Of a DNA stretch of 64,000 nt, positions 22,765-33,457 are shown piece by piece. The notes under the pieces are model-generated. The model was not told where the DNA came from. It saw only the letters and a program-made list of their open reading frames with translations, and did not search any database. Numbering within the stretch: the first letter of the stretch is position 1; each line of letters opens with the position of its first letter. Origin of the DNA: Sternotherus odoratus (taxonomy: Eukaryota > Chordata > Testudines > Kinosternidae); NCBI GenBank assembly GCA_032164245.1, contig JAVMKO010000005.1:56281442-56345441 (forward strand), given 5' to 3'. A program made the position numbers and the translations under genes.

Positions 22765-23150
22765 TATCTTGTTCCTCAGTTCATTCCCTGCCAAATTAAG
22801 ATTGTTTCCAACTGCACATTGTCTATCATTTAGTTTAGACTAGTTTTAAATTACCCAAGCAACAGGGCTTCCACCATTTTCCTTGGGAGATGTCCATCAC
22901 CCTCTGCAAGATGGGAAATTCCAAATTTCATTCAGCTCTAACATTCACCTCTTCTCCTTCCTTTCTGCTAGCCAGAGAGCATTTTTGTTGCATTTCATTG
23001 AATTTCCTCCAATTTGTTCATCTGTTTCTAAGTGACACCTATTTGTCACCCCACAGAAAGCAGTTATGTACTCCCCTGCTCCGCCATGCAATCCCTCTAC
23101 ATATGCAGACCAAAGTTCTATTGGTCATTTTCCTGCCATAAGGTATAGCA
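22765..23150 (-). mobile_element. Possible old CR1/L3-type 3' fragment
   Basis: Plus-strand motifs TTTTAAATTACCCAAGCAAC, GGGCTTCCACCATTTTCCTT and TTTCCTCCAATTTGTTCATC follow the order of a minus-strand LINE 3' end. Highly diverged. Confidence 0.35.
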
Positions 23151-23589
23151 AATTCTCATCTGATTTGCTGTCTACTGTCTCCCACTGGGTCTGGAAGGTA
23201 CAATTCAACATTAGATCTGCCCAGGTTTCTCCCTCCCACTGAATGCCTGACTTTCATATTTTTCTCAAAAATATTACCTCTGATATTGTCATTTTCTGCC
23301 TATGCTTCTAGGCTGGGATCTTCAAGCCCAAGCTGCTTAGTGCTTTTGTAAATCCCGCTAGGTGCCTATCTGCATTTTGTGACAGCTAAATACACACCAT
23401 GCTTAAAACATAGATGTCAGAAAGTAGACTTTCTATATTCCAAATGTTGCTAACATTGGGGGAGTTGAATTGATTTTAACAGTAGGACTGTTCCCTAAGC
23501 ATAGAAAGTACCTGTGATGAGGGACTTTCAGCTAGTTTTCATTCTACATCACAGTGTTCTTGTCCAAGCCAATTTGAAATCTTTTTTTT

Positions 23590-23720
23590 AAGTAAGATTG
23601 AGACAGGGTATCAAATGCTTTACAAAAATGCAAATATATAATATCTCCTCTACTCCCTTCATCCATTAATCTCATAGCGCTATCAAAAAATAACCAGTTG
23701 CTTTAATACGGTTTCAAGGG
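23590..23720 (-). mobile_element. CR1 RT fragment
   Basis: Plus-strand ATCAAATGCTTTACAAAAAT, CTCCTCTACTCCCTTCATCC and GCTATCAAAAAATAACCAGT follow the reverse complement of the CR1 RT segment coding the SKAFD/YLDF neighbourhood. Compare the same segment at 10735-10815. Confidence 0.45.
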
Positions 23721-23854
23721 GAATAGAGCCACTTGTTGAATTATCAATACCATTTCCTGGATTCTCTTTGGAGGTCTCCTGGACCTTGTTTAATCTCCTG
23801 GAGATCTGACAATATCATACTCTGAAAGGGTCTGGCTGCTGGAAAGATGGTGTG

Positions 23855-24765
23855 GACTGCAGCCTCAGCAAGTTTGCAGATGACACTAAACCTGGGAAGA
23901 GTGGTAGATATGCTGGAGGGTAGGGATAGGATACAGAGGGACTTAGACAAATTAGAGGATTGGGCCAAAAGAAATCTAATGAAGTTCAACAAGGACAAAT
24001 GCAGAATTCTGCAATTAGAATGGAAGAATCCCATACACTGCTACAGACTAGGGACCGAATGGCTAGGTAAAGGACCTAGGGGTTACAGTGGACAAGAAGC
24101 TGGATATGAGTCAACAGTGTGCCCTTGTTGCCAAGGAGGCTAACAGCATTTTGGGTTGCATAAGTAGGGGCATTTCCATCAGATCAAGGGATGTGATCAT
24201 TCCCTTCTATTCTGCATTAGTGAGGCCTCATCTGGAGTACTGTGTCCAGTTCCGGGGCCCACACTACAAGAAGGATGTGGATAAATTGGAAAGACTCCAG
24301 CGAAGGACAACAAAAATGTTTGGGGGCTGGAGCACATGACTTATGAGGAGATGCTGAGAGAACTGGGATTGTTTAGTTTGCAGAAGAAAAGAATGGGGTG
24401 GGGTGGAGGATTTGATAGCTGCTTTCAACTACCTGAAAGGGGGTTCCAAAGAGGATGGAGCTAGACTGTTCTCAGTGGTAGCAATTACAAAACAGGAAGT
24501 AATGGTTTCAAGTTGCAGGGGGAGGGGGGAGTTTATGTTGGATATTAGGAAAAACTTTTTCACTAGGAGGGTGGTGAAGCATTGGAATGGGTTACCTAGG
24601 GAGGTGGTGGAATCTCCTTCCTTAGAGGTCTTTAAGGTCAGGCTTGACAAAGCCCTGGCTGGGATAATTTAGTTGGAGATTGCTCCTGCTTTGAGTAGAG
24701 GGTTGGACTAGATGACCTCCTGGGGTGCCTTCCAACCCTGATATTCTATGATTCTAAGAACTGTT
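23855..24765 (+). mobile_element. CR1 LINE 3' part (RT thumb to 3' end)
   Basis: Plus-strand CR1 in three broken frames. The first gives [12 protein letters not shown] coding near 23868 and [20 protein letters not shown]. The second gives [31 protein letters not shown] and [16 protein letters not shown] at 24088-24339. The third gives [35 protein letters not shown] and SLEVFKVRLDKALAG at 24403-24672. The 3' UTR ends at CTGATATTCTATGATTCTAA. Frameshifts near 24080 and 24340 rule out function. Among the best-preserved CR1 copies here. Confidence 0.9.
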
Positions 24766-25392
24766 GCTCATACAGTAATCTTCCTAAAATTGGCATGTCT
24801 TATGAGATCACTCTTGGTGATGGTATAGAAAGAGAAGAGGCATGGGGGGCAGAGGGGAGAAAAATAAAAAAAAACTGTGGAGATTCCCACCATAATATTC
24901 TACAGACAGTGGTTATATTTTGATAGCAACTTGAAAACCCTGCATTTTTTTTTGGTGGCGTCCCCAATTACTGACAGTGTACATGGCTGCTGTCTAAATT
25001 GCCGTTCCTGCCTATGATCACATACTATACAACTAGGCATTGCTTTCTGAAACAATGCACTGGATTTGCAGGGCCACAGTTTGCTTTAAAGGGACTTCAT
25101 GAAATGATCTAGTTATTGGGTCACCTCAGTACCAGATTTCCCAGGACCTCAAGTACTTTTTAAAAACCATGCATTAATAGTAATTAGAAATCTCTCTACT
25201 CAAACTCATCAGTTATCTCAAACACACCTTGAATGAAGAATGGCAGAATTCTTTTAAAGTTCATACTAAAATACAGAGCTTTGCTTACATAGCAATCTTA
25301 AATACGCAGCTGCTGGTACTAAAGTAAGAAAGCCATTTACTATGCTACATTTTAATATAGGACATTTTTTCTTGCTCCTGAATATTAACCTA
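24766..25392. other. Non-coding stretch, no gene recognised
   Basis: Unassigned sequence with short A and T runs. No open frame or repeat family recognised. Confidence 0.4.
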
Positions 25393-25769
25393 CCGTATTT
25401 TTCGTCATATTGGACGCTCCGGCGTATAAGACGCCCCCGACTTTTAAAGTAAAAAAGCCGGAAAAAAAAACAAACAAAAAAAAAAACCACCACACACAAA
25501 AAGCGCCCCGGCTCCCCCCTCCCCGCCGCGGGCGGGCTGCCGGGGGCGCCCCGGTTCCCCCCTCCCCGCCGCGGGCGGGCTGCCGGCGGCGCCCCGGTTC
25601 CCCCCTCCCCGGGAGGGAGGAACCGGGGCGCCGCCGGCAGCCCGCCCGCGGCGGGGAGGGGGGAACCGGGGCGCCCCCGGCAGCCCGCCCACGGCGGGGA
25701 GGGGGGAACCGGGGCGCCCCCGGCAGCCCGCCCGCGGCGGGGAGGGGGGGGAACCGGGGCGCACGCACT

Positions 25770-25803
<34 letters not shown>

Positions 25804-25902
25804 TGATGGGGCGAATAGGTATATTCGCCCTATAAGACGCAGCAACTTTCCCCCCCCCGTTTTGGGGAAGAAAAAGTGCGTCTTATAGGGCGAAAAATAC
25901 AG
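25393..25902. mobile_element. Hairpin-ended TA-target element, copy 1
   Basis: Starts CCGTATTTTTCG after a TA and ends GGGCGAAAAATACAG before a TA. The right end carries the subterminal hairpin CGCCCTATAAGACGC / GCGTCTTATAGGGCG. The interior is a GC-rich array of about 55-bp units (core CGGGCGGGCTGCCGG) in inverted orientation around 25617, plus a 32-T run (25771-25802). No transposase. TA duplication suggests Tc1/mariner relatives, but the family is not named here. The array creates chance frames of 127-141 codons on both strands. Confidence 0.85.
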
Positions 25903-25904
25903 TA

Positions 25905-26990
25905 AAATACTCTAGAGTAAGCTGCAATATGACAAAATATACTGCTGGATCAGTGTTTGTCACATTCTGGCAAGGATCTGGCCTTGGAAGTTTCACCAAT
26001 ACACATTATTCTGGCTCTTGTTTATGACAAATAAATTCAAATTTGCAGAGTGGGTAAGTTAGCTAAATAAATGCATTGTTTAGAATGCTTCCATTGGGTG
26101 CCAGGTTCATTAGAAACATAGTGCTTTCTAAACATAAAAGCTTAGCTTGTGACCAGTTTCAGAAAACACAGAGCAAACTCAGTAAAATCTGGCACTCCTT
26201 TCTCAAATCTCGTTTATGACAGTCCTAGCAATCATACTGATTGACCTTCAGTTAGAATTTTATCTTCCTCACCAATCTTATCTTTAGCTGCCTGCCAGGT
26301 AGAGAAGAAGGGGAGACAGGAAAGTGCTCCTTTGTAGAAATCCAAATAATTCTTATCAGTGGCTTAAATTAAAAGAAAAAAATCCCTGAGAGATAAAGCT
26401 ATATCAGCAAGTCTATCTATGGGGAGGGTAACATCTTACTTTAAATGCTCTAGCATTCCTCTAAAGAGATTTCCAGATGAAAGTCTAGTGATACAGTGTG
26501 CAAGGGGCTTTGGTCAGGTTTTCTTTTACATCACAAATACAAAACCCACCTTCCTATATATGTGTTCATCTAGTCTTGTAACTGCAATGTGTGCAAGTCA
26601 GTCTATCTAGAGGAACTGTTATCAAGTCACAGATTACTAAAGGAATCAACATAAAGTAAAATCCTGCTTCCAGTTCAGCTCTCGGACCTCTGTTAAATTC
26701 TATTAATAATTTTCAGTCTATCTTGGGTACTTAGCTATTTGCCAATATATAAAGAGATGAGATTTTCCCTCCTAGAAGCCTGCAGGTACTTTCAGATTTT
26801 CCTTTGCCATAACTGGGTCACCTTCACTTTCAAATGTATCCTTTAACAAGGATAATGTAGAATAGATCAGGCAGAGCAGGGGAAAGAAAGATTCCGGCAC
26901 CACAAGAACTGTTCCTGGAAACATCAGTGGGGCCAGAATCAGGGATGAGACACAAGCTATCCCAACCCTCTTAAAAAATTAACATAATAC
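25905..26990. other. Non-coding stretch, no gene recognised
   Basis: AT-rich, no open frame above about 65 codons, no repeat family identified. Confidence 0.45.
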
Positions 26991-28121
26991 TGTGACACTT
27001 TGGACCCCCCCCTTCTGGGATGCCATATGATGCACTGGAGTTCCACTGATCCTATCCATTCCACCAGCCTTGGCTCCCTCACCCTGTCTTGTTGTGTGTG
27101 CACGCATATACACATACACAGAGGTAGGGACACACCCAGAATTACACCAATACCGAAATCAGTGCTGAATGGGAAGGCTTTCAGCTAGGGAATAACCCAG
27201 CACTCAGCAGTACACACTCTCTGGAGTATAAACCCAAAATTATATTGTCTTGCACTGTATAGAGATCTATACAGCATAAGCTCATGAAATTCACTCCCTC
27301 CCTCAATATGAAAAAGATATGCACACACACCACAGGTATGAATTACACAAACTGGTTTTAGAACAAAAAAAAAAGTTTATTAACTACAAAAATCAGATTT
27401 TCAGTGATTATAAGAGAAAGTACACAGACCAAAAGCAGATTACTGAGCAAACACCACCAACAAACTAAAACCAATTAACTGGTTAATAGTAGCAAATCCT
27501 CACCCTAAATGTTGTTTTATATAAGTTACAGAGTTTCTTGACGGTAAACTGCACTGCTTGCAGCTTAAATCTCCAAATATACCTTTCACAAGCTCGACCT
27601 TTCTCGCCTGGGCTCAGCCCCTCCCCACCCCCAGTTTAGTTCCTTTGCTTCTTCAGGTGTTTTCACCAGTCTCCCTCCTTGGGGAGGCAGTGGAAAAGAG
27701 GCTAGATTAACTCACTTGCCAGTCTTAAATAGGATTTGCATATGGTAGGAATCCTTCGTTTCCCAGTTTGACCCCCCACTCCCTCCTAGTGGAAAAATAC
27801 CCACGGTACAAGATGGTGTCCAGCACCAGGTGACACGATCATCCCAGAAAGCTGCTCAGGGAGGTGGGAGATTAGTATGTTCAAAATTCTATTGTCCTTC
27901 CTAATGGCCCATCCAGGCTGATTGCCTACTGTCCGGTGGGTGTTTCTCAAGAACACAGTTGTAATTGTTACATAGTCAATATTCCTAACGTTAGGTACAG
28001 AAAAGATACATGCATACAAATTGGGTAATCACATTCAATGACCCATCGTGCATAAAACATATCTTAGTTATGCCATATTCATATCATGTGATGAATGAAG
28101 AATATGGGGCTTAATGTCACA
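26991..28121 (-). mobile_element. Probable solo LTR of an endogenous retroelement
   Basis: Bounded by TGTGACA at 26991 and TGTCACA ending at 28121, so TG...CA termini. Flanks AATAC (986-990) and AACAC (28122-28126) are a 5-bp duplication with one mismatch. Minus orientation is inferred from a polyadenylation signal AATAAA on the minus strand at about 27377-27382. The minus-strand start also resembles the LTR at 45669 (TGTGACA...CCCCATATTCTT, TTTGTATGCATGTATC). No internal coding region is present. Confidence 0.65.
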
Positions 28122-28126
28122 AACAC

Positions 28127-28925
28127 TTCACCAGCTTTTGGGACAACAGACACACACAGTATTAGTGTCTACACTCACCCCCTTCCCGCAGTAACTTCGA
28201 TTAACTATAAACTTCTGCATAAGCTTTCTTCTATGCACCCAACATGGTGAAGTTTCCACTGCCCTCAATTTCCCTCCAAAATGTGATGTCTCATGCACAC
28301 AAACACATGCAGCGAAATTTTGACAGCATGAGCTGGGAAGCCTTCCAAAATCTGGCCCTCAGACTGCAGTATGTTTCTATGCTTCACTAGCTCTGCCCTA
28401 ATCTTAATATTACATAATATTTGAATCACAGTAGCACCTACAAACCCCAACCATTAGCAAGGCCCCACTGTGCTAGGCTGTGTACTGACACAGAGCTAGA
28501 GACAGCCCCTTCCCTGAAGGGTTTACAATTCTAACAGACAAGTCAAACTACTATGCAGATAACATGCATGCAAAATGTTAGAAAGACTAAACCTTTGCAG
28601 TTTGCCATATCTACTCCCTTGTTCCCAACTCCGAGAGATTGACAGCGTTTGTGTTAGAATGCTACTCCCTTGGTGACATCTCTTGTTCAGATACTTCCCC
28701 TGTCAATAACAGATTGTCAACAGTAGGCAACAAACTATTATAAGTATTGTAAAGATGAATGCTTATTTTTAGATATGGGCTCAGTTGAGATAAAGCCATC
28801 TGTTTCCATTGGTTCCAGTGGCTGCCAAGCATTATAAAGGGCAGGGGGCAAGAGACAGGCTCTGCACAAAAAAAGAAATGAGGATAGTGTTTTGTGCCAA
28901 AAAGGGGAAGGCAGGATAAGAATTA
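28127..28925. other. Non-coding stretch, no gene recognised
   Basis: Unassigned. 28390-28530 contains motifs such as AGGCCCCACTGTGCTAGGCT and CAGCCCCTTCCCTGAAGGGT, which recall the tail of an old SINE/LINE in minus orientation, but weakly. Confidence 0.35.
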
Positions 28926-29546
28926 CCGTATTTTTCGCCCTATAAGACGCACTTTTTCTTCCCCAAAACGGGGGGGGGAAAGTTGGTGCGTCTTATAGGG
29001 CGAATGTGCGCCCCGGTTCCCCCCTCCCCGCCGCGGGCGGGCTGCCGGGAGCTCCCCCCTCCCCGCCGCGGGCGGGCTGCCGGGAGTGTCCCGGTTCCCC
29101 CCTCCCCGCTCGTAGGCCCAGGCGGCGGCGGCTGGCTGCGCGGCGGCGGTGGCTGGGGCCAGCGGGTCGGTGAAGCTGGGAGTCGGCGGGTAGTTCCTGT
29201 CCATCATCGGGGCAGCGAGCGGGGCGCGGGGGCTGCGCTCGGGCCCTGCGTGCGCGGCGGCGGCAACGGGGACCAAGCAGGGCGGGTGGGAACGGCCCCC
29301 CCTTCCCTCATGCGGGGCGGGCAGCGCCGCTCCGGGCCAGGCCGCCAAGTGCCTCCTCCCCCGCCCGCTCAGCTCCGGGCGGCGGGCGGCGGCCGGCTCA
29401 GGGGAGCTGCACACGGAGGAGGTGGTGGCAGGGGCTGCGAGCCGCTCAGGCGGAGACCCATGTCGGGCTGCTCCTTCCCAGGATGCACCTCCCCCTCCGC
29501 AGCTCACTGGGGCCGATGGGCTTTGGCTCCCTCGGCCAGGGGGCAA
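28923..29546 (-). pseudogene. QSER1: Captured QSER1 5' leader and first coding exon, fused to transposon sequence
   Basis: Minus-strand frame of 207 codons. Codons for MMDRNYPPTPSFTDPLAP start at 29205 and run to 29104 as ATAAAQPAAAAWAYER. I recognise this as the N-terminus of QSER1, a glutamine/serine-rich chromatin protein related to PRR12 (both begin with MDRNYP and have a W-x-Y-E-R motif). The part before the MMD start is in frame but is more likely the captured 5' untranslated leader: it is CpG-rich and has no family match. After WAYER the frame enters the transposon array (repeated SPPAAGRGE-like residues) and runs to its terminus. This is a transposon-borne fragment, not the gene: none of the long glutamine/serine-rich coding sequence follows on the minus strand. 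Whether it is transcribed is unknown. Confidence 0.7.
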
Positions 29547-29828
29547 GAGAGGCCGGGGGGAGGGAGTTGCGGGGCGGGGGAATTGCCGGGCGGGGCGGAC
29601 ACCCCAGGGCAGCGGGAGATGGGTCGAGGCAGGAGGTGTCTGGAACCTGGCCTCAGGGGGAGGGGGGAACCGGGACGCTCCCGGCAGCCCGCCCGCGCGG
29701 CGGGGACGGGAGAGCGGCGCGAAAAAAGCGGCGCTTTTTTTTTTTTTTTTCTTTTTTTCCCGGCTTTTTTATTTAAAAACTCGGGGGCGTCTTATACGCC
29801 GGAGCGTCCTGTAGGACGAAAAATACGG
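28926..29828. mobile_element. Hairpin-ended TA-target element, copy 2, carrying captured gene DNA
   Basis: Flanked by TA (28924-28925, 29829-29830). Starts CCGTATTTTTCGCCCTATAA and ends GGACGAAAAATACGG. The left end has a perfect 19-bp hairpin, 28934-28952 with 28986-29004. About 180 bp of left-end and 165 bp of right-end sequence match copies 1 and 3, including the GC-rich unit and the T-run/CGGCTTTTTTAT segment. Between roughly 29108 and 29660 lies about 550 bp that is absent from the other copies and encodes a QSER1-like N-terminus on the minus strand. Confidence 0.85.
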
Positions 29829-29830
29829 TA

Positions 29831-32722
29831 CAACAGATTAAAGTAGGCAAGCAAAGAACCAGCAACCTGAAGCAACCCTTGCTGTGGACTCAACCTCTAT
29901 ACAGCCCATCTGGCAAGAAGTTTAGCAATTTTCATCCGCCTCAAAACTGTGTTGTATAACTTCTGCCAAAACACTAGTAATTCCAAGGACTAAGGAGTCA
30001 GTTCTGCTAGCAATGAGCAATTAATGGCACATAGGACTGCAATCATACTACAGCCTGGGCTTTGAGTTCAAAGAGTCTAGGTACATTTGTTCTAGTGGTT
30101 TCTATGTTGACTACAGCTTTCTGTCATCACTACAATGTTGAAGTAATTTTGGAGATATTGGAGCAATTTATCAAGGAGAAGTACAGGAGAGAACAAATAA
30201 TCAGCCTCATAAATGAAGTGACTGATCTTTCAGCTGGTGTGTGTGTTACAAAACACATTTTCATGAAACTACCGAATTAGCTAGCTGCATCACTGAGTTC
30301 GATTATTTATGACCTGAGTTTTCACCAACATGTCCTATTTTTAACATAGGTGAATAGAGATGTGCTTATTTCTTTGTAATGGTGGAAGGAAAGTTCCCAG
30401 TAGTAGTTACTGAAACCATATCACATTCACATACAGTTCAATTTTTGCAAATAGGGAACTATTACAATGTACGTCCTAAGTGGGAAGTTGGCCGATATTT
30501 TTCCACCATAAAATCTAATGCAAATTTTTTCAAAACTCTGTATTTATTGTCAAGTTACATTGCTCTTGGATTCAGACTAATCATGAAACCAACCTAACAT
30601 CTGTCCAAACAACTGTTAGGAGAACATCAGAAATACTCAGGAAATAAATTAAAAACCCGCCCATTTAATTCAAATGCCTGAGGGACATTTGGAAGATGAT
30701 ATGTCTTGTTAGAGATTCAATATTCTCAGCATTTAAGTAAAATCCATAGACCTGAAAACCTCCACATTGTGTAGCAAACCAAAGGATATTCACAAATTCA
30801 AAGAGCACAAAAATTAGAAATAGAAAAGGAAAATAAAAAACATGACTTCCAGAGCTTTTAAAATATAGCATCAAAAATAGCAAAAGGGTGCAAACTCTAG
30901 TTTTTCTCTTTCTTTGCAGGTCACCTTTAAGAGTCTTTATTACCAGGCTGTGTAGGCCTCCATCCTTCAGGCCAACCAACTTGTGTATGCTCTTTCATAG
31001 TAAGGTGCTCCTGACGACATTTGACTGATAAACCTAGCATACCTGTACAATTTCAACAAACCAGTCAGGCTGGAACTACCTGAGGGAAAAAGAAGGGTAG
31101 AAACCCCATTATGGGGTCCTTTAAAGGCAAGGAGATGGAATGAAGAATTATCACTGGGAGGAGAGGGAAGGTTGTGGAGAGGAACTTGAACCAAAGCAGA
31201 AAAATCACCTTATCTCCCTTCTGAAGGAAAGTGCCAGGGTTGGGGTGGGGTGGGAGTATGATGTCAAGGTCAGACAGTGGTCATCTCAAGGTCAAGTTGC
31301 AAAATCACTGAAAGACCAAAATAGTCAGAGTAAGCTACTTTGTATTTTGATCTTGTTCTTTCTATATACAACTCTTCCTCTTATGTAAAATGTTAGGATT
31401 TTACAGCCACGGAGACTTCTTATTATGTTAGTCTTAAAGGACATATGCCCTTGGTTTTCCCCAGAAAGGTCACAGCACCTATAACCAATGTTTTGAAGGT
31501 ACATGCAGAGCTACATTCTGTGACATTCAAAAGAAAAGCCATTCTGTGTCAAGCATACCTCCTCACAGGGACTGCTGGGAGCCTGCTATTCTATATTTTA
31601 ATCACTAGAAGCCCTTGATACATTTAAGGGCTATTAATATATATCATGTCAAAAGGGCAGACACAAAAAGAATACATATTGCAAATTCAAAACCAAAACA
31701 ACTCAAACCAATATTTTTAAATCAGCTGTTGTCATCAGTATTTCTCATACAGTGAACGTTTTACTCATTAGACTTCCCAGGCCTGTCTCCTCCGTAATCC
31801 TCTCCAGACCTTTGCCTCAGGATAACTCTAGGCTCTTTGATTCATCTATATGACCTATCTCATTCCTCAGCAATGCCACTTTCCAGGAGTGGGCATTCCT
31901 CTTTAGCCCTGTTTATTTATCCATCACCAGACTCTGATGCTTATTTGTCTTATACCCCTGTTTTATGGCTAGCTATGATGATTTATTGATTAAGTCCTTT
32001 TTGTCCCCCAAGCACAGCAGTGTATTAATAACCCTGAGATTACTTCAGAATGTCATAATTTCCTAAAGCAACCAGGGAAACTCATTTACTACTTTGGACA
32101 ACAGGATAAATCTGCTCGGATAATACAGCTAAAAAGGATAATTCAAGATACTAAAATAGTTAGCATCAATTGATTCACATCGCAGTGTTCAGTAAATGGA
32201 GATTTAAATAGTTAGTCTCTGCCTAGGGAGACCAGCTCACTACACCAAAAAATTATTCAATAGTCTCACTAGGTGTGTGTGGCTCTAGAAAGAACCATTT
32301 TTTTCTTTCGTCCACACACAATGGATGGCTGCAAAACTTCTTAGTGACCATTATTAACAAGACAACATAGGGAGAAGATGGGATTGGGAATGGTCCCATG
32401 AAGTCTTGCACAAAAATTCTTTTCCTTCTTCTTTCTGGCAAACTTTTACAAAAGAAAAAGAAGAATGCACAATTGCAATTAATATCTAAGTAGGGATCAG
32501 ATTCACAGGAGGATAACCAAATGTTGTGATCAGGCAATGGGGACAATTGTAAATAGTGTTCAGTTCATACACCTGCCACTTTAATAACCTATGTTAGCTG
32601 CCCTTAAGGGTCATTCTCTTAGGACCCCTTTGTGGTCTTCTTTGAAGGCCATTTTAATGTTACTCTGTCTTGAACTCTTTGGGGATTTTTTCTTGCTTTA
32701 CTATGTGAGTGAATTTCAGTGC
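29831..32722. other. Non-coding stretch, no gene recognised
   Basis: Nearly 2.9 kb without a recognisable repeat or gene. Short frames at 30062-30280, 30379-30597, 30665-30979 and 32253-32546 have no convincing domains or splice context. Confidence 0.4.
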
Positions 32723-32727
32723 TGGTG

Positions 32728-33452
32728 TGTAACGGGGTCACCACTCACCCCTGCGGCGCCTCCCACTGGTCGTCTGGGGAATCAGCTCCTTCAGCGTCCA
32801 GAGCGCCCTCCGCAGGTTGATGCCCCGCTCCTTTGCTGGCTCCGTGTCCCTCCTGGACCCCGGTGCCCTCCAGCTGTGGGTGCTGCACCCCTGCAGTACC
32901 CCCTTTGGTGTGAGGGTCTCCCCTCCCCGGGGGAACCCTCTACCCCCTATTCCCACCTCGCCTCAGAGTGTGCCACTGTCAGTCACCACTTGCCCCCGCT
33001 CACTGGGGCGGACTGCAGTATCATGGCTTCTCATCACAGGCAAGGAGGGTTGGCCTGCTGATGCTATCTCCAGCCCTAGGCTTCCCCCTGCAATCCTGGT
33101 AGTTCTGGGTCGGACCTTGTATCAGGCCCGGAGGCCTGGGGCTCGTGGCTAGAGCCCACCCAGCTCCTTCTGCCCTGCCCCAGCTCTGCCCTAACCCCGC
33201 TACCCGGCTCAGCTCCTGCAGCTAGGCCTGTCTCCCTCTGAATGCAGAGAAGACTGTTTTCTCTAGGGCCCTGCCTCTCAGCCTTTATACTATAAATACT
33301 CTGGCTGGGAGTGTTGGGGGCGTGGCCACACAGCTGAGCCTAACTCCCTATCAGCCTGGGAGTTTGCAGGCTAGCCTCCCAGGCTATTTCAAACCCCTTT
33401 TGGGGCTTTTCCAAGCCCCTTCTGGTAGGGGGCGGGTGGTCACCCCGCCACA
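32728..33452 (-). mobile_element. Solo LTR with 5-bp target duplication
   Basis: Plus-strand TGTAACGGGGTCACCACTCA ... GTGGTCACCCCGCCACA, that is TG...CA ends with imperfect inverted termini. Identical TGGTG flanks lie at 32723-32727 and 33453-33457. Minus orientation is inferred from a TATA-like TATTTATAGTATAAAGG on the minus strand near 33280-33296, with a GC-rich segment downstream. No internal retroviral genes remain, so it is a recombination-derived solo LTR. Frames inside it (up to 156 codons) have no known domain. Confidence 0.8.
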
Positions 33453-33457
33453 TGGTG

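Noticed and set aside
25385..25845. Overlapping 127-141-codon frames on both strands, rich in G, P, R and A
   Set aside because: They are made by the GC-rich inverted array in the hairpin-ended element. The same peptides recur in all frames and strands, and no domain is present.
28923..29546. The possibility that this is the genuine QSER1 locus
   Set aside because: The exon lies between two matched ends of one transposon with a single TA duplication. No long glutamine/serine-rich exon or later exons appear over the 28 kb downstream on the minus strand.
28983..29846. 287-codon plus-strand frame
   Set aside because: It runs antisense through the captured QSER1 leader and the transposon array. 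Composition-driven; the minus strand explains the sequence better.
32253..32546. Minus-strand frame with a phrase resembling the start of a retroelement integrase core (FVQDFMGPFPIPSSPYVVLL)
   Set aside because: The similarity is limited to a short segment, the key acidic residues are not in place, and no adjacent pol sequence exists. Too weak to call.
32591..33152. Frames of 111-156 codons in the 33-kb region
   Set aside because: They lie in a solo LTR and lack known domains.
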